Part shown: positions 9,445-20,262 of the stretch, one piece after another
Position numbering within the stretch: the stretch's first letter is position 1
Layout of the letters: every line of letters starts with the position of its first letter
Notes under the pieces: generated by a model
The model's input: the letters and a program-made list of their open reading frames with translations, nothing else
Database searches by the model: none
Told to the model about the DNA's origin: nothing
Position numbers and translations under genes: made by a program
Origin: Phoronis australis
Lineage: Eukaryota; Phoronida; Phoronidae
DNA length: 64,000 bases
Assembly (NCBI GenBank): GCA_002633005.1
Contig: NMRA01000134.1
Span: 288,204-352,203, forward strand
Reading direction: 5' to 3'

Positions 9445-11144
9445 TTAAAGGAGAATGCCACCCGATTTAATTAGTCTTTTTTGCCGTCTTAATCGGTCTA
9501 TATCCACATCGCCTGGCATACGGTCGACCTTACCTTGCCAAGAGGTGTCGCGTGGACCTGTGAGGAAGGTGAGAAACGACGTTAGCGGCGTCAGTGGTTC
9601 ATATGCAGAGTGAATGCCGCTATGTTGCGGTGCATCGTTCCCGCTTGTCCGAACTAAGCAGCTGCGAGGAAAGCGGGTATATCGTTTTTTTTTACTTCCT
9701 CGAGAGTCCGAAATGCTTAGGAAGTGGCTCATGGTAGTGAAGAATGAAATGTACGCTGTAAATAGCAAGTATGAGGCCGTGAAACATCTCCGAGTCTGTG
9801 GCCTGCAGACGTCGACAGTGCCTGACGAATGCCGCCTTACCAATGGCTGCATACGCTCCGTTGTCTGAGCTTGTTCACGGCGCCTCTCTAGTATTTCTTC
9901 ATCACTGTATTCCTGTTCGAATTGATAGCCTGTAAAACTTAACGATCCACCAGCGAAGTCGGGACTGATCGAGCTCTAGCTCGTCCTAAGTCAGGATTGC
10001 GAGTTCCATGTTGGCGTTTATTACTGAGCGTTCTGTTTCAAAATGAATTATTCTCTCCCTAACCAATACTTATATAAAACTCAAACAAAGTCTGTCTCAT
10101 AAGATGCAATTTGTAATGCCTTTGGAGTGTTCGTGAGTGCAAATGATTTGAGAAGCCAGCAATGAATAAATCTATGCGTTACCGGCTTTAGGAGCAATAA
10201 AACTAATTGACGTGAGACACCGAGGCCGTGTGAGCTCAATGACATGCTAATATAGTGTTTGCTGGCAGAAAGTGTTGTGTAACAACTCGATTTCCATCCC
10301 ACGGCCAGGTGTTAGGGGAATCTTTATTTACATTTACATTACTCAAATAATGATTGTCAATGTACAACTTCTGCCCTGATGGTGCCCGGCGAAAGCGGAA
10401 CCAATTCGCGGCGCCCGACGAGTAAGTAGATTTGCAGTTTCGTGGCTAATTCACCAACTTGTGCACATTACTTTGGCTCACTAGAATAGTATTTTTTGGC
10501 TGGAAGTTTAGTTTCTACTGAACTTTGGCTGGTTTATGTTCGTGATGTCTGATCAGTTTCCGAGCCACTGGCCGGGATCACGGCGGAGTCAATCCGGCCG
10601 TCGCGGCGGGCCGGGCCTCAGATCGGGCTCCGAGCCACTCACTGGCCAGGATAACAAGCGTTTTGTGTTTAGAATTTAAAAATCACAAGTCTAAACAACA
10701 CAGATCTAGGTTCTCCTGTCTGTATCTCACGGAAAATACTTCGAAATTATCTCCGAACAGACCCCAAACTCCTGCTACGGACCTTATTGCTGGCCTGCCG
10801 AATTTTGTAGGCTACGGTGTGTCCAAATACCAATAAATCCGAAAGAGCGAAATAAAACAACACGTTTTTGTAAGAACTCGGTGTATTTTCAAGGGTTTTA
10901 CATCGAAGTTTGATGACTTATTGGTGTTAAACGATGACTTCAAGCGATAAGCTAACTCCAGTAACCCGTGTTGTGAACTGCTGAACAGACTGCGTGTGAA
11001 ACCGATGACGTCATTGGATAGTTTCAACACCTCCGTCTGCTGTCAGGTGTCAGGTAACGCAACCGTACGTGTCGTTATGGAGTAGAACTACTCGATCTAA
11101 ATTGATACAAATTAGGTTGTTTTTTGGGTGGCATGCTCCTTTAA
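9445..11144. mobile_element. Kolobok-like transposon nested in the pogo element (element B)
   Basis: Both ends carry TTAA then AGGAGAATGCCACCC (left, 9445-9463) or AGGAGCATGCCACCC (right, inverted, 11126-11144). The end sequence resembles AGGCGACGGCAACC of elements A and C. A degenerate THAP domain lies ~175 bp inside the left end. The remainder, including a GC-rich patch around 10560-10640, has no readable transposase. Confidence 0.65.
9622..9865 (+). pseudogene. Degenerate THAP domain of element B
   Basis: Starts MLRCIVPACPN (CxxxxC) in one frame, hits a stop, and resumes in another frame with RGKRVYRFFLLPRE, then LRKWLMVVKN (the conserved Trp of THAP) and KHLRVCG. The final C-x2-H is broken (CGLQ). 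Order and spacing match the THAP at 17027-17311. Non-functional. Confidence 0.6.
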
Positions 11145-11180
11145 TTCTCTGTCCAACTCAATAGAATGTTCAAAATCAAG

Positions 11181-13140
11181 TTACTCGGAATCGGACTCGC
11201 AGTTGGGACAAATGAACTGTGGTTCACCTGGGGTGCATTGTTCATGAGCCCAGAGACCACATATTTGGCATTCTACCCAGCTTCGCAGCAAATGAGACAT
11301 GCATAGACAGTCTATTTCGTCGTCACTTGAAGTGCTATGGTGGACTTTCCCTTTCCTTGGGCGCGCCTTTTGCTGGATTCAGTTGTGCTTTCCTCCACCG
11401 CTTTTCTGTCCAAATAAATTCTTCGCTGCTGCTTGAGAAGTCCTTTGATTTGTTCTAGCGGTTGAGTGAACTTCACGATCTACAGCAGTATAATGCTGTC
11501 TTACAAGAGTGTTTGTTAATATCCTCGTGCTTCCCGTTTTTCTTCCGCGTGACGATTTGCGGGGCCCTGCCTTAAAGCAACGACATAATTGCTCGCGGCG
11601 ACACATAAGGGGCATGTTGAAAATCTTCAGAGTTAATCGGCGTTGGACAAGGTCCTGCAGACTGCCCCCAGCACAATCTTCTTCGTTAGGTTCAGGATTT
11701 GCCACTATGTTACCCCCTTCAAGTTGACGCTGGTCTTCAACGTGTGTCTCAACAGGCAGTTCACGATCAGTGATGCTGGCAGGAGCGAAGTCAGCAGCTT
11801 CCATAAGACATTCTTGTTGAAAGGATATATTCAAGTAGCCTGGAAACCCGAGAGTATGTTCCGTGGAACACAAGCAGATATTTGGGCTTCTTTTACCAGT
11901 TCAGGATGGTGTATATTGTGACTGTTTTTCCCGGATTGCATCGCATCCGTGCGTCCCTAGCAGTGGAATACGCTCTCTTGTATGGCCCGTCGGTAAACCG
12001 TTCGGTCAAGCGGTTGTAGTTTATGGCTGGTGTGGGGAGGCCTTGTCAGCAAAACAATGTCATGGGTTTTGGCATAATCTATTGCTCTCAGGGAAACATG
12101 AGAGTCGTGGTCACCCAAAATCAGCAATATTTTGTGATCACTGGAACTTCATGTGTTCATTATGAAGTGGTTTACGCCACTAAGGTTAGACTGAACCACA
12201 ACAAGTCTGTTTAGACAATAGTTTACTGCGACTTCACAGGAGTAACAACGAGAGCGAGAGGGCGACACCAGCGCTATCTATTGGTGAACACGAATACTAT
12301 ACTATACTAACTGGCGTTAGATATTGTAGAAAGATCTCCTCGTTGATCCAACCGCGGTCTTGGTTGCACATCCAATAGATTCAACAGGGCCACCTTGGAG
12401 TCACGGTAATTAACGCGGGGAAATACAAACATTGGTGAGAGAGCTAATCCACTTACGGTGATAGCGTTGCAGTAACGAGCTCTCCTCGTTCAGCTGAAGT
12501 TACCGAACCCACTTGTTTGATTCTGCGCTGAGAAACCACACTACCCGGTTTTTGGACAGTTGTACATCCAGTCTCGTCTACGTTACAAATATAGTTGGCC
12601 TGAAAGTGAGACTTGTCCATGGCTTCTTCCAAGTTATCAAAAAATACACCCATGGTGTGCTGGTTAAATGCTGTTGCTCTGGCCAGCCATGTAGCTTCTG
12701 GTGTACGGTTAGATAAGTTATGCCGGTTTTTAAAACCAACCCAAAAACCTTCCCCCGCTCTTTTTTCTGTTGCCAGTTCTCAGGTACCGGTAGACTGTTC
12801 TTCACAGCAAACTCAAAAGCAAGATTTCTGAATTTCAGTTTTGTCAAGCCGTGATATCTTGTAGCCAAATGTTTTATACGAGAGGCCATGTCCGCTTCCA
12901 TTCCAGGCTTGAATATCATGTTTGACGTCATTTTGCAGTTGTAGAATAGCCAACAGCAACACTTGGATCATCTCGACGTTTTGCAATAAAACGGGTTAAC
13001 GTCATTCTGTCAACGTTGAAATCCTTTGCTGCAGAACGAACACTAGTTCCCTCAGCAACAGCATGAACTGCTTTCTTAATAAATCTTCATCATTGTCTCG
13101 CTCTGTCGTTCTCTTATGTTTCCAGATGCATGGAGATCTG
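11181..13140 (-). pseudogene. Pogo/Tigger/jerky-like transposase, frameshifted
   Basis: Reading the minus strand in pieces: KRTTER near 13110; a pipsqueak-type helix-turn-helix (RFIKKAVHAVAEGTSVRSAA, ~13085-12935); a CENP-B/DDE-linking region (GLTKLKFRNLAFEFAVKNSL); the first DDE Asp in CNVDETGCTTVQKP with the hallmark TSAERGELVT; SPMFVFPRVNY; the second Asp region LILGDHDSHVSL; PPHTSHKLQPLD; and a basic tail (RKSSRGRKTGSTRILT). The protein ends in a PHD-like finger, WVECQICGLWAHEQC...FICPNC, with the stop at 11181. At least four frameshifts or stops separate the pieces (for example just after GELVTA), so it is dead. The catalytic motif usually reading LDNH is GDHD here. Confidence 0.85.
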
Positions 13141-13767
13141 AAAATATTAAAAAAATATTCAAATTTACATTTATTGGCATTAAAGTGTAAAATAGCTCTA
13201 TGCACTTTTTACAAACAGAAGGTATAGTAAAATATATAAAAATATAGATAAATATTCGCGGTTTGCTTTCACAAGTTCAGTCAAAAACTATTATGTGAAG
13301 GCATTAAACAAAATATTTCGGCGTTTAGCTGATGAGAGAAGGCAAAGAGGAGAGTTTAGCCAAGGCTCAAGATACCCCATATCAATTGGCTCAACTCTAC
13401 TGAACCTATCCATTTTGATTTTCAAGATTTTTCAAAACTGGAAGGATGATTTCAAAAATTATACGCTGCGTAAAACACACTATTATTAATTGTTCCAAAA
13501 TCGTGCTCGGTGCAAAAATTAACTCGACAGCGACTGTAGAATAATGATACTTACCTGATTTCGGGTAATTTACTCAAAATGCAATTTTTTGTAAAAAGTA
13601 CCTTGTTCAAGCCAAATAACTTCTGCTAGGGCACGCGCTTATCTCGACAAGCTATGCCACCTATTGACCGACAGGTGGTGTCGTTAACTGTTGTTATCAA
13701 TCCTTGTGGAGTTTCAGTGGGTGGCTCAACTCTCCGTGTGACTCAACTCACCCGAATCTCCCCTACT

Positions 13768-14775
13768 GTTCGTAGGCGCTACGTTAAAATGCAAAAAGGT
13801 GGTTGGCTGCGCCTACGTGCTTTGTGACAGGGATTCATACTGGCAGCTGCTATTGATCATCCCAAGGTCTTTTCAATGTCACGATGTATAAAGTTGCATC
13901 ATAATAAAACGATTCATGAAAAATATAGAAAATGAAACAAGATGAAATCAGATACTGCTCGGAATCAAAGAAACCGTTGCGACTGCGTGTTTGGGAGCCC
14001 AACATTTATTTTATTTGCTTAATGAACAAACGAGTAAGTGTCGATACAACACAGTGCCAGTACAACACAATCGATTATCTCGGTTTAATTTGTGTTATTG
14101 ATCGATCTTTGATTTTGACCTTCCCGGCAAAACATTAACGTGAGATACTGTTGAACTCACCAGGCAAAAGAAATGTCCTACTAAGCAAATAGAAATGATT
14201 TGCTTTCACTTCTCTTTCCGTATTCATGGTGCCGACAAATCCGCTGATAAGAAGTGAAAGCTTTGAAATGGGCTAAGATTATAGGTAAGCAATTTTAAAG
14301 CATTTTGTGTCTTTGATGGGTATTTAAGCTACGTACCATGAGCTCTGACTTTCGGCTAACAATGGACACAGACATGTACTGTAATCTATTGTACTTATTT
14401 CGCTAACGTCTCTAGTTTCGAACATTAAACCAAAATATCTGGAACTGTAATTCATTGTCTCTCACTTATTTCTCTCGAGACCATATCACAGAGTTTTCAT
14501 TTGCTTTGTGGAGTGCTGTTTCATTGGGAATCTTTCTATTCCAGAGTGTTTAAACGTCTGATACTGACGCACAAGAGAAAGAATATACTCAAAGTGACGT
14601 TGATGGAAAAGTTGCTCAGGTCAGTGATACCCGCTGCTGAAAAGAGGAAATGTCGTAAACTGGTCGTGAGTGTACTACGGACATAGGAACAACTATTAAA
14701 ATGGATATGTGTCGTACCTGAGTTTGCTGCGGATATAGCAACAGGTCACGCCACCTTGTGAGGTCGTCCAGGGCA
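13768..14775. other. No gene recognised; upstream region of the GT92 gene
   Basis: Contains only short frames. The 5' untranslated region and promoter of the glycosyltransferase must lie here or further left, but no core promoter motif stands out. Confidence 0.45.
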
Positions 14776-15461
14776 ATGAAGGTGACGGTGAAAACAATGG
14801 CGATATGCCTTTTTGCATCTTATTTATATTTCGGATGTATTGTATTCTTTTACTATAGGCCATTTATTAACAAAGCGTTCACAGATAATTTTGAACTGGG
14901 TACCCATGTTGAGTGGAAGTGGACGTATTCGCTCAGCCCGAGTGATATGAGAGAATTAACTGTTCAAAATCAATCTACAAACTTTTATGGCACTGATCTG
15001 CCAGCCCAGTCTGCAACTCTACGTCACAAAGCAATCGAACACAATTCTTCCATCACTATTGACAAAGGTACACATGAAAACAAAAATGATGCAACAAAAG
15101 TAACAACTTTGAGTTCAAAACAGATCGCGCAAGATGCTCGCCACAACACGACTGCTGCGACGACAAAATGTCCGGATGGACCCATCGTGGCAGCCGCGCA
15201 AAAATTGTTCAAGTTTTCTCGCCCAGACAAATGGTTTTTCGTTGACTACAGTTCTAGAGATTTCCTGGCGTTCTCAAACGCTTACATCGAGAGGAGGCGA
15301 GGTGGTTTTGCTGTGAGAGTGTTCGGTTTTAGAAGACGAAGGGAAAAGTTAAGATATCCACCAAACGTTCTTTGTCACGTGTGGTTCAATGTCAGTGGAG
15401 TCGTGAACTTTACTACTGTAACGCCAGAAATAGAAACCATTCCGGAGGTACATGGGAAAAT
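14776..15461 (+). CDS. GT92-family glycosyltransferase, exon 1 (membrane anchor, stem, start of domain)
   Basis: ATG at 14776 (context AGGGCAATGA) opens MKVTVKTMAICLFASYLYFG, a short basic N-terminus followed by one hydrophobic segment (about residues 8-28), the usual type II signal anchor of a Golgi glycosyltransferase. Residues ~60-135 are a Ser/Thr/Asn-rich stem with several N-glycosylation sequons (NQST, NSSI, NTTA, NVSG, NFTT). The second half (KWFFVDYSSRDF... VLCHVWFNVSG) fits the N-terminal part of the GT92 domain. The exon ends in GAAAAT|GTAAGT, phase 2. It joins to 19263 to give an intact 561-residue protein. The enzyme probably adds a sugar to N-glycans or another glycan; known GT92 members in nematodes and plants are beta-galactosyltransferases. 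Confidence 0.85.
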
Positions 15462-15918
15462 GTAAGTAGTCTGCGCTTATAACGTTCTATCGCAGCATTT
15501 GCCTTAAATAATGAGGCCCAGGTTGACTGGCAAAAGGAAATTAGGGCGCAAATACTTGAATTGTGCTCGATTTGCTCCCGGTTTGTTCCACGTTGTTCGC
15601 ACTGAGTATACGGGGGTTAAGCAGTTCTTTTCAACGTGATAACCGTGACCCTCAGTCGCCACTTCTTTCATACTAACCGAGGACGGTACAGGAAATTGAA
15701 AAACCCACCCTGGCATAACCGGATTCTATCTAGATGCCACCGCCACTGAAATGATCGATATGTGGAGCACGAATATTGAATAACGAGAGCGAAGGCGGTA
15801 AGTAAGATATTTCCGTTCCTCAAGCCATTGTTTATAGTTCTCGCCGTATTCCATGTCTCCGGCGTAACGGTAGGCCAAGTGCGACATCAGTAATTTATTA
15901 CAGTAATAATTCTTCATA

Positions 15919-15972
15919 TATTACAGTAACAATTCTTCAGCCAATCAGAAGCCAGGAACAATTACTGTAATA
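15919..15972. repeat. Short inverted repeat (TATTACAGTAA arms)
   Basis: TATTACAGTAACAATT at 15919 is inverted at ~15960-15972. The motif ATTACAGTAAYAATTCTTC is also directly duplicated just upstream (15898-15937). Probably an MITE remnant. Confidence 0.4.
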
Positions 15973-16563
15973 AATATTTTTAATGTAACAAATATTTATT
16001 ACTGGAATAAATCAACCAATCCGATGGTTTAAAAGAACAGATGTACAAACTTTGGACAACTTAAATGGAACTAACTCTTCTAATTACATAATCAATATTT
16101 ATTCTGACAATTAAGCTCCTCCTCAAGAAAATATTTCTGGACATTTTCCTACCAAGGAAAACTTAAAAAATTGAATAACATTCAGATTGATTACCCAATT
16201 TCCAAGTTTAATCAATACTCTAACCTGCTAAAGTAATCAGTACCACATTCAACATTCTCCATGCTTCTAATATATTCAATCTTAAAGACGAAGGCAACCT
16301 TTTTCCATGTCATTTTGAGTTAAAATAAGGTGGGTTGGTTATCCTAGACATATTTTCCACTTAATTACAGCTTTTCGTAATTTTATTAATTACTCTTCCG
16401 CTACTCCGGAAGTGACGTTTTAGGAGGCAAGCGTTTCCCGCCACTTGGTTTTGCGTTGAATTTACCGTGCGAATCTGTTCTATTCTACTTTTGTTTTGTG
16501 CTGTTTTTCAATAATTGTCGCCACCACTTTCCATCGGCGAGTATTCTGCGGCAAGATAGGTTA

Positions 16564-16899
16564 NNNNNNNNNNNNNNNNNNNNNNNNNNNNNNNNNNNNN
16601 NNNNNNNNNNNNNNNNNNNNNNNNNNNNNNNNNNNNNNNNNNNNNNNNNNNNNNNNNNNNNNNNNNNNNNNNNNNNNNNNNNNNNNNNNNNNNNNNNNNN
16701 NNNNNNNNNNNNNNNNNNNNNNNNNNNNNNNNNNNNNNNNNNNNNNNNNNNNNNNNNNNNNNNNNNNNNNNNNNNNNNNNNNNNNNNNNNNNNNNNNNNN
16801 NNNNNNNNNNNNNNNNNNNNNNNNNNNNNNNNNNNNNNNNNNNNNNNNNNNNNNNNNNNNNNNNNNNNNNNNNNNNNNNNNNNNNNNNNNNNNNNNNNN
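16564..16899. other. Assembly gap (336 N)
   Basis: Unresolved bases inside the Kolobok-like element; frames crossing it are not real. Confidence 0.99.
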
Positions 16900-17026
16900 C
16901 GGAGGCACGGGTGACAGTAGATGAAGTGCCTCCACTGGCTCCAGTCACTGTACTGGCCACAGCTCGCGAGGCTTCTCGCTTCAAAAACGCACTTCTCGGG
17001 TGTGGCGACGGGGCATTGCCGGGAAT

Positions 17027-17311
17027 CTACACAGACGGAATGGCATCCTTCTTCAGGCGTTGTTTCGCAGGGAGCTTCATCAGTTCAGCGTACAAATCCC
17101 TTTCGTAACCGGAGGGCAGAAAGTGCTTGCCACACACACGGTAATTCTCCACTGCTTTGTACGTTGCGTGGACGGGTAACGCTGTGTTCTTCACACGAAC
17201 GAGCCAAGTACGGCGAAGTGTGTCATCCATCGGAAAGCGATGCAAACGTACTCCCAAAGCGCGCGTGAGCCGATAATTAGTACATTCCGGTACGCAGCAA
17301 CAGTGTGGCAT
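17027..17311 (-). pseudogene. THAP zinc-finger domain of element C (transposase N-terminus)
   Basis: The frame starts MPHCCCVPECTNYRL and shows the full THAP signature: C-x4-C at the start, RLHRFP (the conserved Pro), RRTWLVRVKN (invariant Trp), YRVCGKHF (C-x2-H) and a C-terminal DAIPSV in place of the AVPTIF box. It stops at a single in-frame TAG (17027-17029), beyond which the same frame continues openly to the gap (REASRAVASTVTGASGG). A THAP finger binds the element ends in P/Kolobok-type transposases. The catalytic part is not visible, so the element is probably non-autonomous or truncated. Confidence 0.85.
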
Positions 17312-17583
17312 GTTGACTGACTAGTAAATGAAAGCAAACGACGACGGAACTTAACACAACCGAGGTAGAACATTGACTGACTCTGCAGCTCTCACAGTCA
17401 GACTATATGAAAAGAAATTGGCGCGAAATGCTTGCCTCCTAAAACGTCACTTCCGCAGTAGCGGACGAGTAATTAATAAAATTACGAAAAGCTGTAATTA
17501 AGTGGAAAATATGTCTAGGATAACCGAAAAACCTTATTTTAGCTCAAAATGACATGGAAAAAGGTTGCCTTCGCCTTTAAATC

Positions 17584-19010
17584 GATAGCCTTTCAAAAAC
17601 AAGCCCCACCTAATGATGCGTCCATTGTCTTTTGAATGCACGCCAGAGGTTGATGGTCAGTATGAATGATGAATTCTTTACAAGTACTTTGCAAATTTTC
17701 TGAGAGCAAACACAATGGCCAAACACTCTCCCTCAATGACTGAGTAATTCCGTTCCCAGCAACAATCCAACCGAACACCTGATGGGTCGTATCGTTAGTT
17801 CACCTCTCGTGCACGTTGGAAAGTGTCTCATTATGAGGCAAGACGTTCAGTCCAGGTCATATTGTGGCACAGAGCGTGATCCACATAATGTTATGTATTA
17901 TGTGCTTGTGCCAAGATCTTCCTCATCATGCGATTGAATTTGTAGCAATCACTTGGTACTACAAACGAGGTCTTAGGCAGTGATTCGTCGGCGACAATGA
18001 CTTATCAGGAGCCTTTACTAAAAGTAATCTCCGTAAAGTACTGGTCTTTACTGATCTTAGACATGGTGTCATCAAGGTGACCCAGGCCGAGTCAAAATTG
18101 TTGACGGCGTTCAAACGACTAAAATTGACACAGAATCCATTTGCACCATTTTTCTTTTTCACCAAGACCACTGGAAAGTTGTAGGGCGCATCAGATGGTT
18201 CTATGGCCCCACTCTTTAACATGTTGTCAGCCTCTTCCTGCACAACAGTTTGTGTGGTATGTGGCTGGGGATAAGGTTTGACTCTCACCGGCTCTTCACT
18301 GATGGTCTCAATCTTGTGCTCACCCAGATGGGTTGTACCCGGTACCTCACTAAAAATGTCAGACTACTTCAGGAGCGTATCCAGGATTTTGAGTGGGGGG
18401 GCAGGGCAGCATATTTGCCAGGATTTTGCCCGTCAGACATTCGCACCTCCGAACTGCCCAATGGAATCTGGGAGAATTTTAGGTGGCCATGGCCCCCTTG
18501 GCCCCCTCTAAATCCGCCACTGTACTCTTCTAGCAGAATTGTTACCGCTCTTCGTTGGCTAGTAGTGAGCTCGTCTGATATTCTGATATATTGACATCTT
18601 TTCATACGTTTCTTTTTTGTCTGTCGATCCAGCTCCAATTGGTGCACATCACTGACAACACTGACCAATCTCATTGCCCATTTCAGGCTGTAGTGCAGCT
18701 ATGGCTGCGATGTCAGAATTCTGATTTACGTCATTTTTACTTGAAGCCCCACTTCGTTCACGAGACGGGCATGCTTCAAAAGGTTGACATGGAATGTGTT
18801 GGCCTTTCCACCAACCCTTACTCTCCCGTCTGTTTTGTTGAGTACCTCGGTCACTTTATTGGGACCCCTCCACTGCAGCAGCAACTTGTTACTGTCGTTT
18901 GGCAACAATATTAAGACTTAGTCTTCAACTTTGAAGCCACGATCTCGTGCCTTCTTGTCATAATGTGCTTGTATGTTTCAACAGCATTTCGCATCAGTTC
19001 GCATGTCTCT
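17584..19010 (-). mobile_element. Gmr1-like Gypsy retrotransposon relic (IN-RT-RNase H order)
   Basis: On the minus strand, in order: the integrase C-terminus (DKKARDRGFKVED, then LLPNDSNKLLLQWRGPNKV and KANTFHVNLLKHA, ~18960-18726); a linker with DIFSEVPGTTHLGEHKIET (~18360-18300); the RT N-terminus (VVQEEADNMLKSGAIEPSDA, PVVLVKKKNGANGFCVNFSR, 18288-18100), then frameshifts; and RNase H (CKEFIIHTDHQPLACIQKT, ~17690-17610). Integrase upstream of RT is the rearranged order known from Gmr1-like Gypsy elements, not the usual RT-RH-IN. No LTRs were found; stops and frameshifts show it is dead. A MITE at 18370-18522 splits the linker. Confidence 0.8.
18370..18522 (-). mobile_element. MITE, family with CAGKGGCGGAT ends and 5-bp target duplications (copy 1)
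   Basis: Ends are CAGGAGCGTATCC and (inverted) CAGTGGCGGATTT. Flanks TACTT / TACTC are a 5-bp duplication with one mismatch. It interrupts the Gypsy linker between LLEEY and SDIFSEVPG, which fixes the borders independently. It shares the core GACGGGCAAAATCCTG (inverted here) with copies at 26215 and 36719. Confidence 0.8.
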
Positions 19011-19080
19011 TCCAAATGATGTCGTAAGTCGAGGACATACTCATAAATGTTTCATACTTATGACGTTTCATTGCCAGTCC

Positions 19081-19129
19081 AATACCGGAGGTGTTCAGAT
19101 TGTGTGTGCGCTGGAACACCTCGGGTATT
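19081..19129. repeat. Short hairpin near the intron 3' end
   Basis: AATACCGGAGGTGTTC (19081-19096) pairs with GAACACCTCGGGTATT (19114-19129), 15 of 16 bases. No associated gene; possible MITE remnant. Confidence 0.5.
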
Positions 19130-19262
19130 TTTTGTGGCGTTGAGTAGGGCCTATTCTCGCTAATGACCGCAAAACGTTCAGAATGGCGAATGTTCAAGTA
19201 CTTTGATTCAGATATATTGCTTACAAATACGTTTATGAGTCTCATGTACCTTTCGCTTGCAG

Positions 19263-20262
19263 GTATTCTCCAGTCAAAATCCTTTGCCGGTTGACGAGAA
19301 GTAAACCACTCCCTACACATGTTTCCCTAGTCTATGGATCATGCGACGCGCCGCAGCACGTGCTGCCGCTATTGGACACGGAGCAAGAGCAACGGTACAA
19401 CTTCACAGTTTGCGTCTCTCCTCTGAATGGAAACTACGACAAAATTTCTGAGCTCATTAGCTTCATAGAAATGAACAAACTGCTAGGTGCTGAACGCTTC
19501 ACCTTCTACAACTACAGCGCATCTTCCAAAGCAAGCGAAGTTTTAGGCTATTACCGCGAGCGAGACGTTGTCGAGGTCGTTGACTGGTCGACTTTCCCTC
19601 TTCGTGTCGACAAGTTCCCACCAAAACCTAAGGCGCCGCCTTCAGAATCCCACTACTTCGGCCAGGTTGTGATGCTCAATGACTGTCTCTATAGAAATAT
19701 GTATAAATCTAGATATATAGTGTTCTCCGACTTGGATGAATTAATTACTCCAAAGACGGACAATACTTGGATGGAGCTGTTCGTGCGAGTTGCTGGTCGA
19801 CAGATCGGTGCAATCAGTTCCTTTATATTCCTAAACACATTCTTTAAAAAAGAGTGGGGAGATGACAAAGAAGCCAGCAAAAATAATAAAATCACCACGT
19901 ACAATATCACTATGTTACTGAAAACCAGACGGGAGAACATCATCAACAAAATAGGTGTGAGGTCCAAGTACATCGTAAATGGACGAATGATCGACCACGT
20001 CTTGGTGCATTACGTCAAAAGATTTTCAGGAAACCAAATATGCGTACCAGTCAGTCAGGGTCTGCTTCAGCACTACAGATATTGGGATGATCCTGTTGGT
20101 AACTTCAACACTTCCATCATTGACCGCGGCTTGCATAGATTCTCGGATAAGTTGGTAGCTGGCTTGGAAAGGACATTCGAAGGACTTACGAAACGAGCTC
20201 TGGTAAAAAGTCGAGATGGCCAACATTGGTTTAAAAAACTAGTTAAAAGATATTGGAGTTAA
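19263..20262 (+). CDS. GT92-family glycosyltransferase, exon 2 (catalytic domain)
   Basis: Continues exon 1 in frame (M-YSPVKILCRL...) and ends at TAA 20260-20262. GT92 motifs in order: FTVCVSPLNGNYDKISEL, the first donor-site block; GAERFTFYNYS; VLGYYRERDVVEVVDW; HYFGQVVMLNDCLYRN; YIVFSDLDELITP, carrying the DxD metal/sugar-nucleotide site (D385-L-D387, followed by E388); then the less conserved C-terminal part with HYRYW. All key motifs are present and no frameshift is seen, so the gene looks functional. The C-terminus KLVKRYWS is basic and ends the lumenal domain. The acceptor is unknown from sequence. Confidence 0.92.

Larger units (their letters stand above)
8716..13763 (-). mobile_element. 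Pogo/Tigger-like DNA transposon, decayed, with a nested insertion
   Basis: Terminal inverted repeats of ~25 bp: the left end reads GAGGAGTTTCGGGTGAGTTG after TA (8714-8715); the right end, inverted, reads GGGGAGATTCGGGTGAGTTG before TA (13764-13765). TA target duplication is typical of Tc1/mariner-pogo elements. The transposase relic lies on the minus strand at 11181-13140. A Kolobok-like element (9445-11144) is inserted just downstream of the transposase stop; without it the element would be ~3.35 kb. Confidence 0.7.
16282..17580. mobile_element. Kolobok-like transposon with THAP ORF (element C)
   Basis: TTAA (16282-16285) precedes AGACGAAGGCAACCTTTTTC; the right end is its inverted copy followed by TTAA (17577-17580). 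The terminal inverted repeats are ~150 bp and highly similar, so this is the least eroded of the three related elements. A THAP-domain ORF runs inward from the right arm on the minus strand. A 336-bp N run hides the centre. Confidence 0.75.
15462..19262 (+). other. Intron of the GT92 gene, filled by transposons
   Basis: 3801 bp, donor GTAAGT, acceptor CGCTTGCAG|G. It contains an A/T-rich inverted repeat, a Kolobok-like element, a Gypsy relic and a MITE. Phase 2 on both sides (AT|G gives Met), so splicing restores one frame across the domain. Confidence 0.85.
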
